NCBI GenBank assembly: GCA_023055505.1
Contig: JALIRH010000002.1
Span: forward strand, 35,039,733 to 35,103,732
Direction: 5' to 3'
Length of the DNA: 64,000 bases
Origin: Callipepla californica brunnescens
Taxonomy: Eukaryota > Chordata > Aves > Galliformes > Odontophoridae
Shown here: positions 1 through 11,665 of the stretch, piece by piece
How positions within the stretch are numbered: the first letter of the stretch is position 1
Layout of the letters: each line of letters opens with the position of its first letter
Notes under the pieces: generated by a model
The model's input: only the letters and a program-made list of their open reading frames with translations
Databases searched by the model: none
What the model was told of the DNA's origin: nothing
Made by a program: the position numbers and the translations under genes

Positions 1-3000
1 AGCACAGACAAAAAGCAATTTGTTGGTACCCAGGAATAGTTGCAGATGAGAAAACTCTGTTCCTGTGAGACAGGTAAATCTTTCTCCTTTTTGCTGTTGC
101 TCTTGCTTATCATTCACCTTACAAAGGACATTTCCCTGTAGGAAGGGAGAGAAAGTCCAGAACAAATAATTTAAAGTTGATGCCCAAGAAAAGGAACCTT
201 TTGTTCATGTAAGTATTCAAGCACAGCAAAGCCATTTGGGCAAGGGAGAAAACTGTCAATCTTTCATTTGCCAGACTGTACTCTTAGATGCAGAATGATG
301 TCCATGAATCTTAGCTCCCATGTTTGTCATCTGGTAGGACAGAAACTCCTCTTTGGCTTTTCAATCTGTTTCCCCAGAGGCCAGATCTATTCTGTAAGAT
401 GTCCAAAACTAAAAGCTTTTCCCAAAAAGGAGACTGACTGGAGGAGCTTCTATTATTTTACTTATTTGGTTTATGATCTTTCCTTCCTTCTGTTAATCAC
501 CTTGTGGCTATTTATTAATTATTTTTATTACTACTACTTGTTTCACTGCCATGCTTGATTTGTTTGATTTCAAAATACATTGTGCTTAAGCTTACATGAC
601 TGGTGGCCCTTGCATGAATGAGCTACAAAGAAAGGGGTGTTTGTATTCTTTACAGATGTATGGAAACATGTGCCAGAGTCTAGTTAAAACAGCTTCTGTA
701 ATAAACCTATAAAAACAATTTGAATATCCAGTAACATAAATGTCTAGGAGTTGTCTTTCTCAGTGTTATATACCCACAAGCTAAAACATTTTGGATTGCA
801 GTGATTACTGCCTCTTGCGCGAAATGATCATTTTCTTCCCCTCTGATCCTATGAACTGCGTATGTATTTTGCTTTAGGTTCCTTCCTCTTCTGGAAGGTT
901 TTCCACAAGCCTCAGTGCTGAGAGTCATTGCTTTCCTACTCCTCTAGTCTAAATCCATCACCATCTGAAGTATAAATTATATGTACCATCTTGTGTAGTC
1001 ACAGAGAAAAGAGGAATTTAATTTCCCCAGACCAGTTTTTTAAACAGCTCCTCAGGGACTGCTAAGCAATGCCAAGTGTGTTCTCTGTCTAATGCCTAAA
1101 GCAGAGTTTTCCAGGCAGTGGGCTGTGAGCACAAGGAGAATGACACTAGCAAAAATGAAGGCAGTCTTAGGGTTTCTCCTTGTTTAACCTACCTGCTCCC
1201 CAGTTTTGTATGACAATAAAGATGGAACTTGCAGATAGCAGAACTTCTTGTAGATCTGTCGTTCAGTGTCTAAAGTTCAGTATCTGAAAGATCCATCTCC
1301 TTCCCCACATTCCTGTATATTTGTACAATCAGCATCTTTGCTCTTTTTGATGTGTTTCAAAGTGCCCTACCTGTTTGCCTGTGAATCTTGGCCAGGACAG
1401 TAGGTTAATACCAAGGAAGGAACATCCAAGCTCTGGTTGAGGGATAGGAGATTGACAGAGAAAACTTGTAGAACGTCAAATGGGCATATTCTCTAGAAAT
1501 GAATGCATATAGAAAGGAAACTATGAATGTGGAAATGGTTTGAAGTCTCTATGCATACATACAGTGCTCTTCTCTCTATTAGCTGAAATGGAAACCTGAA
1601 AAGCACTAGTTGTTAGCATCAAATCCTAGAATTCCAAGGGCCTCTAATTACACAAGTTTTTTTCTTCCTTTTTTTTTTTTGATGTTTGTTTGTTTTTTTT
1701 AAGTTTAAACATATTAATGTTAATAATAAAGAATTGTTGCTCTAATTCCAGAAATGTATTGGTGGATAATATATGTGAAGGAGGTTATGCAAAAGACCCT
1801 TTTTCCCTGAGACTGCTGCACAGTGACTGAACATAATCTAGCTGAAGAAGTTCACATATGGAGAGAAATCTCTGGAAACCTGGCATTGAGTATGAAATTA
1901 TGGATTGATAAGATAATGGAGAGAAATTAATTCTGGGAGAAAGAATCTTGAAAATAAAGGGTCAGAATTAATGAAGCAAACAGCAAAACTCCCAGTGCTT
2001 GCTTAGTTCCTGTTTAGAGGATTTGCTTTACTCAATCAGGGTCAAGCTAGTGCAAAATCTTTACGTAGCTGTTGAATTTTAATCAACTGAGGCAAAAACG
2101 TATGTGTTTATTAACATAGCCATATACATATACACTCCATTTGTCTTTAATGCTTACATAAAGTGATAAAATTGTGACTATTTAGTACATTTAGTGTTAA
2201 AATTACCAGTTTGAATTCAAGCAGAAATGAAATACTTTATTTTTTAAATTAAGTGGCAATAAATATACAGAAAAATATAACGCTAAACAATGTTGTTGAG
2301 TTGATCTAGACTTGAAGTGACTCTGAGAGCAGGAATAATTGTATCTACTTGAAACTACTCAAGAAAATGTATTGCTTGCCATACCAAAAAAGTTGTTTTT
2401 TTTTTTTTTAAAAAAAGCTTTTGATTTCCTAATTAAGAAACCACACAAGTAGAGTAAAGAGTATTTTTTTTTAAATTAGTAACTCTTTAGTGACAGGTTA
2501 TATTGGTATATCTGTTCTAAAACTGGAATCCTGGATAATACCGAACCCTTAAAGTGTTCCTGTAGTTTAGAAGTCAAATTCAGCTCCATAGCTCTATTAG
2601 CATCCATCCTGTGGGATAAAGCAATCACATGGCAACCACGGACATTTGAAACTTTTTCAGTAAAAACTAGTATCAGGCCTTATTCAAATGTCAGCTTGTG
2701 TTTTCATACTTACCCAATCCTTCAGCTGGGTTCCCCACAGTTTACAGAATTTTCAGTTAGCTTGGATGAAGTTTTGAGCAAACCTGGGGTTAATTATGAC
2801 TTCATGTAGAAACCACGATAAACACTGTGGTTTTGTAGAAGTTTGATTCAAAATCAGGCAAGACTTGTGGGTTTTGGCTGTGCATCACTGAGTTTCAGTT
2901 GTACGTGAAGCCAAAACTAAAAAAAAAAAAAATTGCCTTCAGTAACATTTAAAGCAAATAAAGGGCACTGAAATCCCACACAACTGAATTTAATATACAT

Positions 3001-6000
3001 CTGCCTGCAGCCTGGCAGCCACCTCATGGCTTTCTGTGAACACCTGGTGACAACACTTGATGTTAACTGATGTGATATTACAGGGGCTTTTCCTCATGCA
3101 TTGAATGATACAGCAGATAACATCACATTTTGGGGCTGTTAGGATAATCTCTGGGACTGTGACACATTGGCACAACACATGTGTTGGTCTTGTGCCTGGC
3201 ATCCATACATTTTGAGAGGAGTAGTAGAACTCCCATGTTTCTGAGTCAAAAATCCTTTCTCTGCTCTATGACCAACTGTTAATTCTTTTCCCAAGTGCTG
3301 AAAAGACCAAAAGTTAAAAAAAAGAGGCAGCAAAAGTCTCAACATTCACAGAACAGTTTCTAATATCTTGTTTCAGCACAACTGTCTCTGGAAGAATTTG
3401 CTTCAATAAAGCTCCCAGCTGGAGCCATAATCAAGTCTATCTTTTAGGAACAGACTGACTGACAAACTAACAAATAGCAAATGCTGGTGTCAATGAGACT
3501 GGTGATAGCCGAAGGAGTTATCCTGTGCAAATGGAAAACTGAGACATTGCTTGTATATAGCAATTGCCTAAGGGCATTTAGAAATACAGCAGTCACAGAG
3601 AAACTCTCTCTCGAGAAAAGATTCAACAAGGAAAATTCCATTTGGGATAACGTGCCTGAATTACATAAAGTAAGTCTATATCTCTGTATCTATTTAGTAC
3701 CTCAAGGTTCATTTGACAGGCAGTCATGTTCCTGTGAAAGGTCTGTGTTGTGCTGAAGAGCCTTCATAACATTAGAATTCAGAGAAATTTTACTTGCAAT
3801 TTCACAACTACGGTAGCAACATCTGGTTAAAATGCATTTTTTTTTTATTTTTTTTTTATATTCAGTGTTACTGCTGATATGTTCTCACCTTGTTCTTGCA
3901 TGATGTTAGTGGTCAAGTGGCCCCCTTTGAATTCATAGGCATTATTGTAATTCAGTATATTCTAAAGACTGAAGCAGAAACCAGTGTCTGCTTACTGGAT
4001 CAGCATTCTTATTAACTTAAGCAGACCCTTTGTTAGCAGTAACTTTGCTTAGTACCGAAATGAACTACTGAAGAACTAATAGTTGTAGGAACTATTAGAC
4101 TTTTAATTATGCCTTGAAAAATAGATATGCGTCATTGGCAAAATGTGAGCTGAAGTACCCAAAGAAAGAAATGTATTTCAAAAGCTTTTCAAAGCTGTTT
4201 ATTTCAGAAGGGGGTGGCAAAGTCCTCTTCTACCACTATATCTGACTGTAAAGCCCCTTTCTGTCCCACTTACCACTTCATATGCAATTCTGTACTACCA
4301 TAAAAAAAAGCAGTGTATTAGGAGTGTGTTCTGGCTGCCTGGATCAGGATCAGATCCTGTTTCCTTTACTTGGCACTCATGTGATTGAGTACTGACTGGC
4401 ATCAGAAGTCTGGCTGCAATTACACATTACTGGGTTGATGCTGATCAAAAGTATCTAAAAGGAAGAGAGGATAAACAAAGGAACAAGAAAACTGACAAAA
4501 GCAATAGCAAAGAATTAATCCAGCTGAACGAGAAGTAAAGGGTATAGATATCTGACTGGAGGAGCTCTGTAATCTCTTGTGTCTGTTGGAGAGGAAAATT
4601 CATTTATTTGTGAAGGGACATATAACATCAGGAACTGGAATGACCATTTATCTTTTCCATTGCAAAGCATACTAGCATTTTCTTTGCCAAGTCTTTTATT
4701 TGCACATGGTTCTTATCTTGTCATTTTTACCATGTGTCGCAGCTTTGATGAGTAGTTTTGTACATAACAACAATAATAACAAAAAACATACAGGAATGAA
4801 GACACTGCTGCTTCTGCGTCCCATATTTTTACTAGAGAAACAGGCTTGTCTGTGTTTTAAAACGTTCTACAAGACTACCTAATTTTGTTTATGAGACATA
4901 AAAAGGATGTACTGGACTCAGATGGTGGTCTGCTCTTCAGAAGAGATACAAAGGGAGTGGAAAAGAAACCCAAGTCCCATTGACCACCCACTACTCCAGT
5001 CTCTGATCCCAGGAGCTGCACTTGCCTCCTGCTAAACCACGAGCATGGGAGTCACAGGGACCAAAGAGGACACATGGTAGCTTCCCTTCAGTTAACTCAC
5101 AGGTGGATGAACAACTCACTTGTCTCTCTCCACTTTCAGTCACAGCTTTGCAAACCAAGGTTTTCAGAAGTTAAAAATGTTTTTCAGTTATCAAGTCTTT
5201 GACTCAGCACAGTTTAAGAGCTTAAAATTGCAAGAAATCCTTGTAGGGTCAGATGAGTCTCACAGTAGTGTCCCTGCCAGCAGCGAAAGAAAGAAAATTC
5301 AGGGAGGGAACCAGGCCCAGATGTCTTCTGTGTCTTGTTCCCTGGTGCAACTCACCCAGCACCCACAGTCACAGAGGTATAGACGTTAGAGGATGCACCA
5401 TTTTTGAGTCCCTCAGCATCTGTTAATGTTATCCTGCTCCTTGTTGTATCTGCTGAAGATTTTCCCTCTTGTCTTGTCACAGGGGATTGGCAATAAGGTT
5501 TTATTTCATAGTGGCATGCCTCTCTTCTGAGAAAACAAACACAAGACTTGCCTAAAAGTTGTCAAAAAAGCATTCAAAAAATAGAAGGCCCTAACTTGTT
5601 TGCAGTCACTTAATGGTGAAAGAAATAGAATGAAATATGGGAATAAAAAACTCTGTGCTGGGGTCAGGCCTTTTTAATACATTTAAGTACTTCTCAACAT
5701 AATGCTGAGCCCCACAAATCTTAGACATTTCTCCTTCCAATGTAAACAGCAAGGCAGTTTACTGGGCCACATCTTAAGCTTGTCAAATAAATTCTCCTGC
5801 AGATCGAAGTACTAACAAAAAACACCTTGCCTTTCTGACAGCTTTTCCTTCATTTTGTTCTTTAATGAGCATACAGCAGTAATGTATCACAGGTATTTAC
5901 ATATTAATCCAAAAAGTACAACACAACTTAAGAACTCCCTGCACACCCTTCTTCTTTTGAGGAGATGATAAGCAGATGAAACATGCATCATTTCTCAAAG

Positions 6001-6253
6001 ATTTTTGTCTGAGTATCCCACTTTCTGGAGATCTAGCTGTGCTTGAGTGCTCCTCTCTCACCAAACAAACACAGACCCCATGTCCTGCTTTACTGCAGAC
6101 CCTGTCTGCCAAAATATTCCATCCATTTTATGGAAATGCTTTGCAATTCCAGCTCTAACAGAGCCATCCAGCCTAACTCTGCCAAATCCTACAACCCAGT
6201 TTAACTTCTCACTGGCTATTGCAATTAACTTAACTCTAACCCAAATGCTAACC
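1..6253. other. AT-rich unique DNA, no gene recognised
   Basis: No recognisable exon, transposon or RNA gene was found. The stretch carries short homopolymer tracts: T/GTTT-rich DNA near 1669-1700, a T-run followed by an A-run at about 2396-2416, an A-run near 2920-2932, and T-rich DNA near 3839-3860. Short open frames here (for example 3481-3756 and 5120-5389 on the plus strand) show no family resemblance, and their amino-acid make-up follows base composition. A GTAAGT donor-like string occurs after the frame at about 3670, but nothing else supports an exon. Confidence 0.6.
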
Positions 6254-6324
6254 CATAGGAGTTCAACTTTTTGTCTTACCTGGTCCGTACTGAGTGAAGA
6301 GGAGTTGTCTTAGGCTGCATATGT

Positions 6325-6845
6325 GTAAGTCACTCAAAAAACAACACCACCTATTTATTTCCGTGCAAATTACAGTAGATACAAAGAGCACAATAACATT
6401 ATTTAATAGAGCAAATTCTCGACTACAGAACACCATTATTCAACATAGTCACCACTGTTAACTCTGCATTTTTGTCATTGATGAACAACAGTCTGCGTGC
6501 CAAACCTTTAAAAGCCTGCACTAGCAAAGGTGACCCACTGTTCCTGTTGCCAGTGCAGAAAAGTACCACCCACCATCTCAGTGTGCTCACGTTAACAGGC
6601 TGGTCTCCATAAATATTCAGCAAACGCTGATGAATGTGACTGAGAGCAACTTTTTTTCGCGTGGAGTGACGCCCCTTTGTTTTATATGCACTTCCACGTC
6701 AGACGCCATTTTATCAGGCTGCTCCTCTGCTGCCATCTGACACGTGGCAATAAAATTTAATGGGATATTGATGGAAGGTTCAACTTCTACTGCCATACCA
6801 CCAACACAACAAAACTGAAGGCATTACTTTTGGAGCATCCCCGTT
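6325..6845 (-). mobile_element. Galluhop-like mariner, internally deleted, copy A
   Basis: The right terminal repeat contains 'ggcattacttttggagc' (about 6818-6835). It is the inverse of the left terminal repeat seen in copy B ('ctccaaaagtaatgcc', about 58407). The left repeat in this copy is decayed ('gtcactcaaaaaacaac'). The element is about 520 bp, far shorter than a full mariner of about 1.2-1.3 kb, because the catalytic part of the transposase is missing. The remaining coding relic runs on the minus strand. It is non-autonomous and clearly dead. Confidence 0.75.
6436..6736 (-). pseudogene. Relic mariner transposase, N-terminus fused to C-terminus
   Basis: Read on the minus strand from an ATG at 6736-6734, the relic starts MAAEEQPDKMASDVEV and then, with decay, gives LLNIYGDQPVNVSTLRWWV, typical of the mariner N-terminal helix-turn-helix DNA-binding region. 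A frame change later it ends in GDYVE followed by a stop (6438-6436), matching the usual mariner C-terminus (GGDYVEK). The whole relic is about 300 nt, where an intact transposase is about 340 residues, so the DD34D catalytic domain is absent. It cannot encode an active enzyme. Copy B at 58501-58805 shares this architecture, so the deletion predates dispersal. Confidence 0.7.
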
Positions 6846-7351
6846 AAATATATAATACAGTTGGTGTATATAAGTAATAAAACTTACTTTAATTTATAAC
6901 TTTTTTTATTAAAACGTACACAAAAGAGAGAAACAAAACCACCAAATAGTGGGATACATGAACCTGTTTCTGTGAAACAAACACATCAGTCTATTTCAGT
7001 GGCACTGATTCCCATTCTTCGTGAGCTCTCAAGGTATTTGCCAGAGAGTTTTTTATGAAATTTCATTTTTTCTGGGCTTCATATTTGAAAATATTTGTTC
7101 ACAAATATATACTCTATCAACAAGCAATGACATGAATAAAGCATGATTGTGAAGTGAGGGATATTTCTCTCTGTTAAGATAGGGCTTATGGAAGTCCAGA
7201 AGAGAGACAAGATTAGATTTTTGAGTTGAATATCTGATTGCAACTCCATGCATTCCATCTGAAAATCTGTAGGTCATGTATTTACATCAGCTGAAATTGG
7301 AGTTGCAAATGTATAAAAAATAAAATGTTCAGTTGTTCACCTATCATCAAG

Positions 7352-8017
7352 ATTTCCACACTAAACCACGTCCCTTAGAACAACATCTAAACATTTCTTG
7401 AACGCCTCCAGGAACGGTGACTCCACCATCACCCTGGGCAGCCCATTCCAGTACCTGACCACTCTTTTGGAGAAGAAATTTTTCATAATGTCCAACCTGG
7501 ATTTCCTCAGAGCAACTTGAGGCCATTCCATCCAGTTCTATCGCTTCTTACCGAGTAGTAGAGGCCGACCTCCAACTTGCCATAACCTCCCTTCAGGGAG
7601 TTGTAGAGAGTGATAAGGTCTGGCCTGAGGCTCCTCTTCTCCAGACTGAATAATTCAAGTTCCCTCGACTTCTCCTCATGAGACTTGTGCTCCTGACCCT
7701 CTCCTCCCCCCACCCCAGCTTCTTTTCTCTGAACATGCTCCAGGGCCTCAGCATCTTTTTTGCAGTGAGGGACCCAAAACTGAACACAGTACTCCAGGTG
7801 CAGCCTCACCAGTGCTGAGTACAGAGGGTTAATTGCTTTCTTGCTCCTTCTGGTAACACTAATTCTGATACAAGCTAGGATGCATTGGCCGATACCCAGG
7901 TCCATAGCATTGCCCGGAGGTTGTTGCAACCAGAGTGCAGGACCTAGCGCTTGGTCTTGTTGAACTTCATCCCATTGCCCTCAGCCCAGTGGTCCAGCCC
8001 ATCCAGATTCCTCTGAA
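7352..8017 (-). mobile_element. CR1 LINE fragment, reverse, no 3' tail
   Basis: The reverse complement of the CR1 3' region is present: 'ctaaaccacgtcccttag', 'gcccattccagtacctgacc', 'gagcaacttgaggccattcc' and 'tgcagtgagggacccaaaac'. A minus-strand frame (about 7507-7929) keeps ORF2 C-terminal residues such as [25 protein letters not shown] and [20 protein letters not shown], the region after the reverse transcriptase. The terminal block ('ggttggaaaagacctt' type plus the 8-bp tail) that should lie at the left end is missing, and homology begins right beside Charlie-Galluhop copy A. The element is 5'-truncated at 8017, as is usual for CR1. Confidence 0.88.
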
Positions 8018-8335
8018 GAAATGAAACAAAAATATACAACCAAAAGGCTGAACCTCCTTCAACAGGAGGCTAGGGTGTGAGGGGGAACTGTTAGATCAAG
8101 GTTTGAACTGGTGATTGAGCACCTGGTGAAAAGCTGTGTCTGAACCAAGGAGCACAGGCAAATTGCTTGCACCTGTGCTCTCCATGTGACCAGAAGGGGT
8201 GCACCCAGGATGGAGGCACACTGGGCTCATATACGGGCCAGCCATGGATTTAGGTGGCTTTCTGAGGTGTGTTGTGTAACTAGAGAGCCCTTTTGTTAGA
8301 TGGGTGGTTGTAACCATGTGAGAGCACCACAGACT
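8018..8335 (+). repeat. Possible degraded LTR remnant
   Basis: The segment from about 8040 to 8335 is richer in GC than its surroundings. It contains 'gagcacctggtgaaaagc', 'ctgtgctctccatgtgacc' and 'ctcatatacgggccagcc', the last placed like a TATA-type LTR promoter block. The order resembles avian ERV LTRs remembered from other loci, but no matching TG...CA termini or target duplication were found. It could instead be another interspersed repeat. The strand is a guess from the position of the TATA-like block. Confidence 0.28.
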
Positions 8336-8663
8336 GAAGTTTTAATGCCATTTTAGGTTCTTCTCTCACTTTATGCCTTACTTCCTTTGCATGGCAGTGA
8401 CTTTCTTATTTGCAGCAAGATCAGTCTACAGTTGGGTGCATAGTCTCAGGCTTTTACTGTTGTATATTGATAATTGCTGTTGAATGTAGCCCATTTGAAT
8501 GGACAGGAGTTGTGCCAGAAGAAGGCTGAAATTTCTCTCTGATACACGTGACTCTGGAGAATTTGCTGGTTAATTTGATATCTATCCTTATAATTCTAAA
8601 CAACTGTGATGCAAGTTATGCATTTTATAGCACAGTGCACTTCTCATTTAATCCAAAATTGAT
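8336..8663. other. Unique DNA, nothing recognised
   Basis: Short unique stretch between the LTR-like patch and the next CR1. No exon, repeat or RNA signal was seen. Confidence 0.6.
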
Positions 8664-8940
8664 CATACCATGATTGGAAGAGACCTCACAGATCATCCAG
8701 TCCAACTGGCTACTTACCACCACTATTTCCACTCTAAACTATGTCCCTTAGTACGACATCTAAATGTGTCTTGAACACCTCTAGGGATGGTGACTCAATC
8801 ATCTCCCTGGCAGGCCGTTGCAGTTCCTGTCCTTTCAGAGAAGACATCTTTCTAACATCCAACTCCCAGGAGCAACTTGAGCTCATTCCATCTAGTCCTA
8901 TTGCTAGCTATATGGAAGAGGCTGACTCCCCACACTTGGA
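8664..8940 (-). mobile_element. CR1 LINE fragment, reverse
   Basis: The left edge has the CR1 3'-terminal block in reverse ('gattggaagagacctcac', 'gatcatccagtccaactg'), followed by 'taaactatgtcccttag', 'gccgttgcagttcctg', 'agcaacttgagctcattcc' and 'gaagaggctgactcccc', where homology stops. It is a short 5'-truncated copy with scattered small deletions (for example in the 'cctgaccactctttcag' block), so it is an old insertion. No coding potential is retained. Confidence 0.9.
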
Positions 8941-10491
8941 TTTTTAGTGCCCTCTAATTTTTGTACTGAACCATGACATTCTTCTTCTATTCACGTCTAC
9001 TAAAAATGAAGCAATTGGTGATGCAAAAATTAATCAGGATGTCATTTTATCAGAGGTTGTATTCTGTGACCACAGGAGTAGGTGCTAACAGAAAGTTAGT
9101 CTCATTCACAAAAGCATATGTGCCACTGAATTAGCAAATGAAAAATCCCAGTATGCTTTTAACAGTAGTTTAGTTATTAACATATGTAGTTATTAGTAAC
9201 TGTGAACAGTTGTTTTCTCAACTAGGTTGAGAAAAATCTCTTCATCTTAATGGGATATTTCAAAGCACACCATTAAAGACAGACCTAAAGACATCAAGAA
9301 AAACAAGACTATACTGTGCTTGCTATTTTATTAAAATAGCCTGACCAGCTTAACAGCAGTCCCACATACTTGGTTCCTTTATTTTTTATCTAACTTGTCT
9401 GTATGGCTGCACTGAAATAAACCAAACAGAACAGAACAACCAACAAAAACATCAAGTGAGAGGCAAGACAATTTCTGTCCAAGTATCTTTGTCACTTTCC
9501 CACCGTATAAAAAGCAAAAGGAAGACCAGAGAGATCTTCTGATCTTAATATGAGGAAGCTCTTAAGACTATAGAGAGCAAAGAGGACAAGTAAAAACTTG
9601 TGCATCTGTAATTTATGACATCCATGTGTGTTCATGGTGGATTTAATATATAGTTTTACTTGTATCTAGAGAAATGATCTTGCCTCATATACACGCAGAC
9701 AGAAAGACTGGCTAAGATATAGAAAGGTTTGATATTGGTACATGTTTCTTTTACTGTCCAGAACTCAATGTAAATCAGCTTGCAGCATACACTGAGAAGT
9801 AAATGGCGTTCAAGGTAAGAAATCAGAAGCATTTCTTTGATACTGTGTATAAAATATTGCCCCCTCATCACCATTACATGATCTATAAAGGACTGAAATG
9901 TTCAGCCAAATAACCTTAGTTAACTATCTCATATTATCATTTATTCTCTTATTCTAGAGCTGAAAAATAAGGATGATTGTCTTGCTAAACTTTTTTAGGA
10001 CACGAGCACTTTGCAGACACTGAGCAAAAAGCCATTTTTTGGATTTAACAAACAATTCCTATGTGTATGAAAAAGATTATTCAGACCAATATATGGAAGG
10101 TTTTAATTTTTCATCTAGGCAGAAAGACATGGGAAGAGATGGATATAGAAAGATATCAGCTCCTTAATCTCTACACAAAAGGGAGCTTATGATCTGTTAG
10201 ACCATTTCCAATCTGGGTGGATGCTTGTTTCTGTGGGGTGAGTGTCAGTATAACCGACAACCTCTTTTGGCCCCTTCAATTGCTCATGTTCTTCTTGTTG
10301 GTAAAATGGACACTCTATCCCCAGACAGACCATCCCAGCACCTAGGGTGCACCACAGTAGGAAAACACCACTTCTCCTTATTTCATTTGAACTGCGTATA
10401 TATCCATAAGTTGAGCTGAGATGGCAGTGTTTATTACTATTGGTGTTCTTGAGGAATTTAAAATGCCAGTGTACAATCCCATAATTAAATA
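8941..10491. other. AT-rich unique DNA, nothing recognised
   Basis: No exon, transposon or RNA gene was recognised. Short open frames at 9656-9874 (minus) and 10187-10498 (minus) have no domain resemblance, and the second overlaps the following CR1 edge. Confidence 0.6.
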
Positions 10492-10646
10492 GAATCATAG
10501 AATCATAAAATCACTCAGGTTGGAAAAGACCTTAAAGATCATTGAGTCCAACCATGACCTTACCATATCTACCTAACTCTAACAACTCTCCACTAAATCA
10601 TGTCCCTGAGCTTCACATCCAAATGGTTTGATCCCTCACCCCCCAA
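10492..10646 (-). mobile_element. CR1 LINE 3' end, reverse, very short
   Basis: The left edge shows the reversed CR1 tail ('agaatcatagaatcataaaa') and then 'ggttggaaaagacctta', 'gatcattgagtccaacc', 'ctaaatcatgtccctgag' and 'cttcacatccaaatgg'. Homology ends at a C-run and an A-run (about 10638-10660). Only about 150 bp of the 3' end remain: an extreme 5' truncation with an intact 8-bp tail. Confidence 0.92.
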
Positions 10647-11517
10647 AAAAAAAAATTGGAGAACTGATAAAGAGAGAGACATAAGTCATGATAGGATTTA
10701 GGAGGGAATGAAGATGGAGGAAAAGGAAATTTTTTTATCTGCTGTTAGAAAAGATTTGAACTCTGAGATATAAAACAAAGCACTTTGACATTGTGCTGGC
10801 ACTGTATCAGGGCAGGAGTGGTAAGCATCTGCTAACAGATGGGGCCATTCTTGCACAGTCAGCACAATAAAATGATACCCCTTAGTGAATAATTTAATTT
10901 TGTTATCTCTGAAGGAAACAGATATAAACTTCTGGGACATAACTTTCTTTGTTTAGGAATACTGAGATGAAGAAAATAGTAGATTAGTAGCAACTCCAAG
11001 ACCTGAAGCAGGACCCGTAAGAATAGAAAATTAAGTTTTTAAAAGGACTTTTACAATTGCATCACACAGTAGATTGAGCAGAGACAGTTAAACCTAGCAA
11101 AAGGACAAGATGATTTATATCCTATAGTTCAAAAGGAGGCACTGAAACTAATAGAATTTTTTTTTGGTGGATGTTTTTGATATTCAGTAAGGACAAAGAT
11201 GATAGCTTTAGAAGACAAATAGCTCATATTGATGTAGGTGCCTGCAAATAACCAATGGACTGTGAGCTCAGCTCACTGTAGTAAAATGTCAGAAATAGCA
11301 AAAAAGAATATATTAAAGATACTTTGCAGAATATCTAATATTGGTAAGAAATACTTGACATGGCATCAAGGAAGCATGTCTATTTCAGAAAAAAAAAAAA
11401 AAAAAAAGAGCAGCTGTCTTTAAAAAAAAGTTTGTAGTTTCCAACTAAATATATAAACCAAGATGAAACTAAATCACAGAAGACTTAACTCTCCCAGGGG
11501 AAGATGCTGAACAGAGA
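10647..11517. other. Unique DNA with one poly-A tract
   Basis: No gene was recognised. A pure A-run of about 18 bases lies near 11390-11407 and is followed by 'gagcagctgtc'. The short frame ending in it (11238-11423, plus) is driven by the homopolymer. Confidence 0.6.
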
Positions 11518-11665
11518 CTAGAAGAGATCTTGGAAGGTCATCCCACTCCTCATCAAGCAGAGACAGCTCTGAAGATAGAAAATATTTCTTAGGGCTTTGT
11601 CCAGGGAAGCTCTGAATATTACTCTGGGTACCCGTTCAGTGTTCAACCTCTGTTGCTGTGAAGTG
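11518..11665 (-). mobile_element. Old CR1 fragment (CR1-C/X type), reverse
   Basis: Decayed reverse CR1 of the older subtype: 'agagatcttggaaggtcat', 'tgtccagggaagctctgaa', 'ctctgggtacccgttcagt' and 'gttcaacctctgttgctg'. These follow the order of older CR1 consensus 3' ends ('tgtccag..gttttgaat', 'tctctgggcaacctgttcc', 'agtgttcaacca'). Divergence is clearly higher than in the copies at 14.5 or 37 kb, so this is an older insertion. Confidence 0.65.

Larger units (their letters stand above)
6254..7335. mobile_element. Charlie-Galluhop composite DNA transposon, copy A
   Basis: This is a hAT-like (Charlie) shell carrying an internal mariner (Galluhop). The left edge begins at 'cataggagttcaac' and is followed by a stretch ending 'gaggagttgtcttaggctgc', resembling the hAT terminus 'CAGG.GTCCAACCTTTTG...GGCCACA'. 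The same order occurs at 58328-59195, and the flanks outside the left edge differ, which fixes the left boundary. The mariner lies at about 6325-6845, and the remaining hAT-like DNA runs to about 7335. No right hAT terminal repeat is visible, so that end is lost or decayed. The composite family is known from chicken (established knowledge, recalled); the match here is by eye. Confidence 0.72.
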
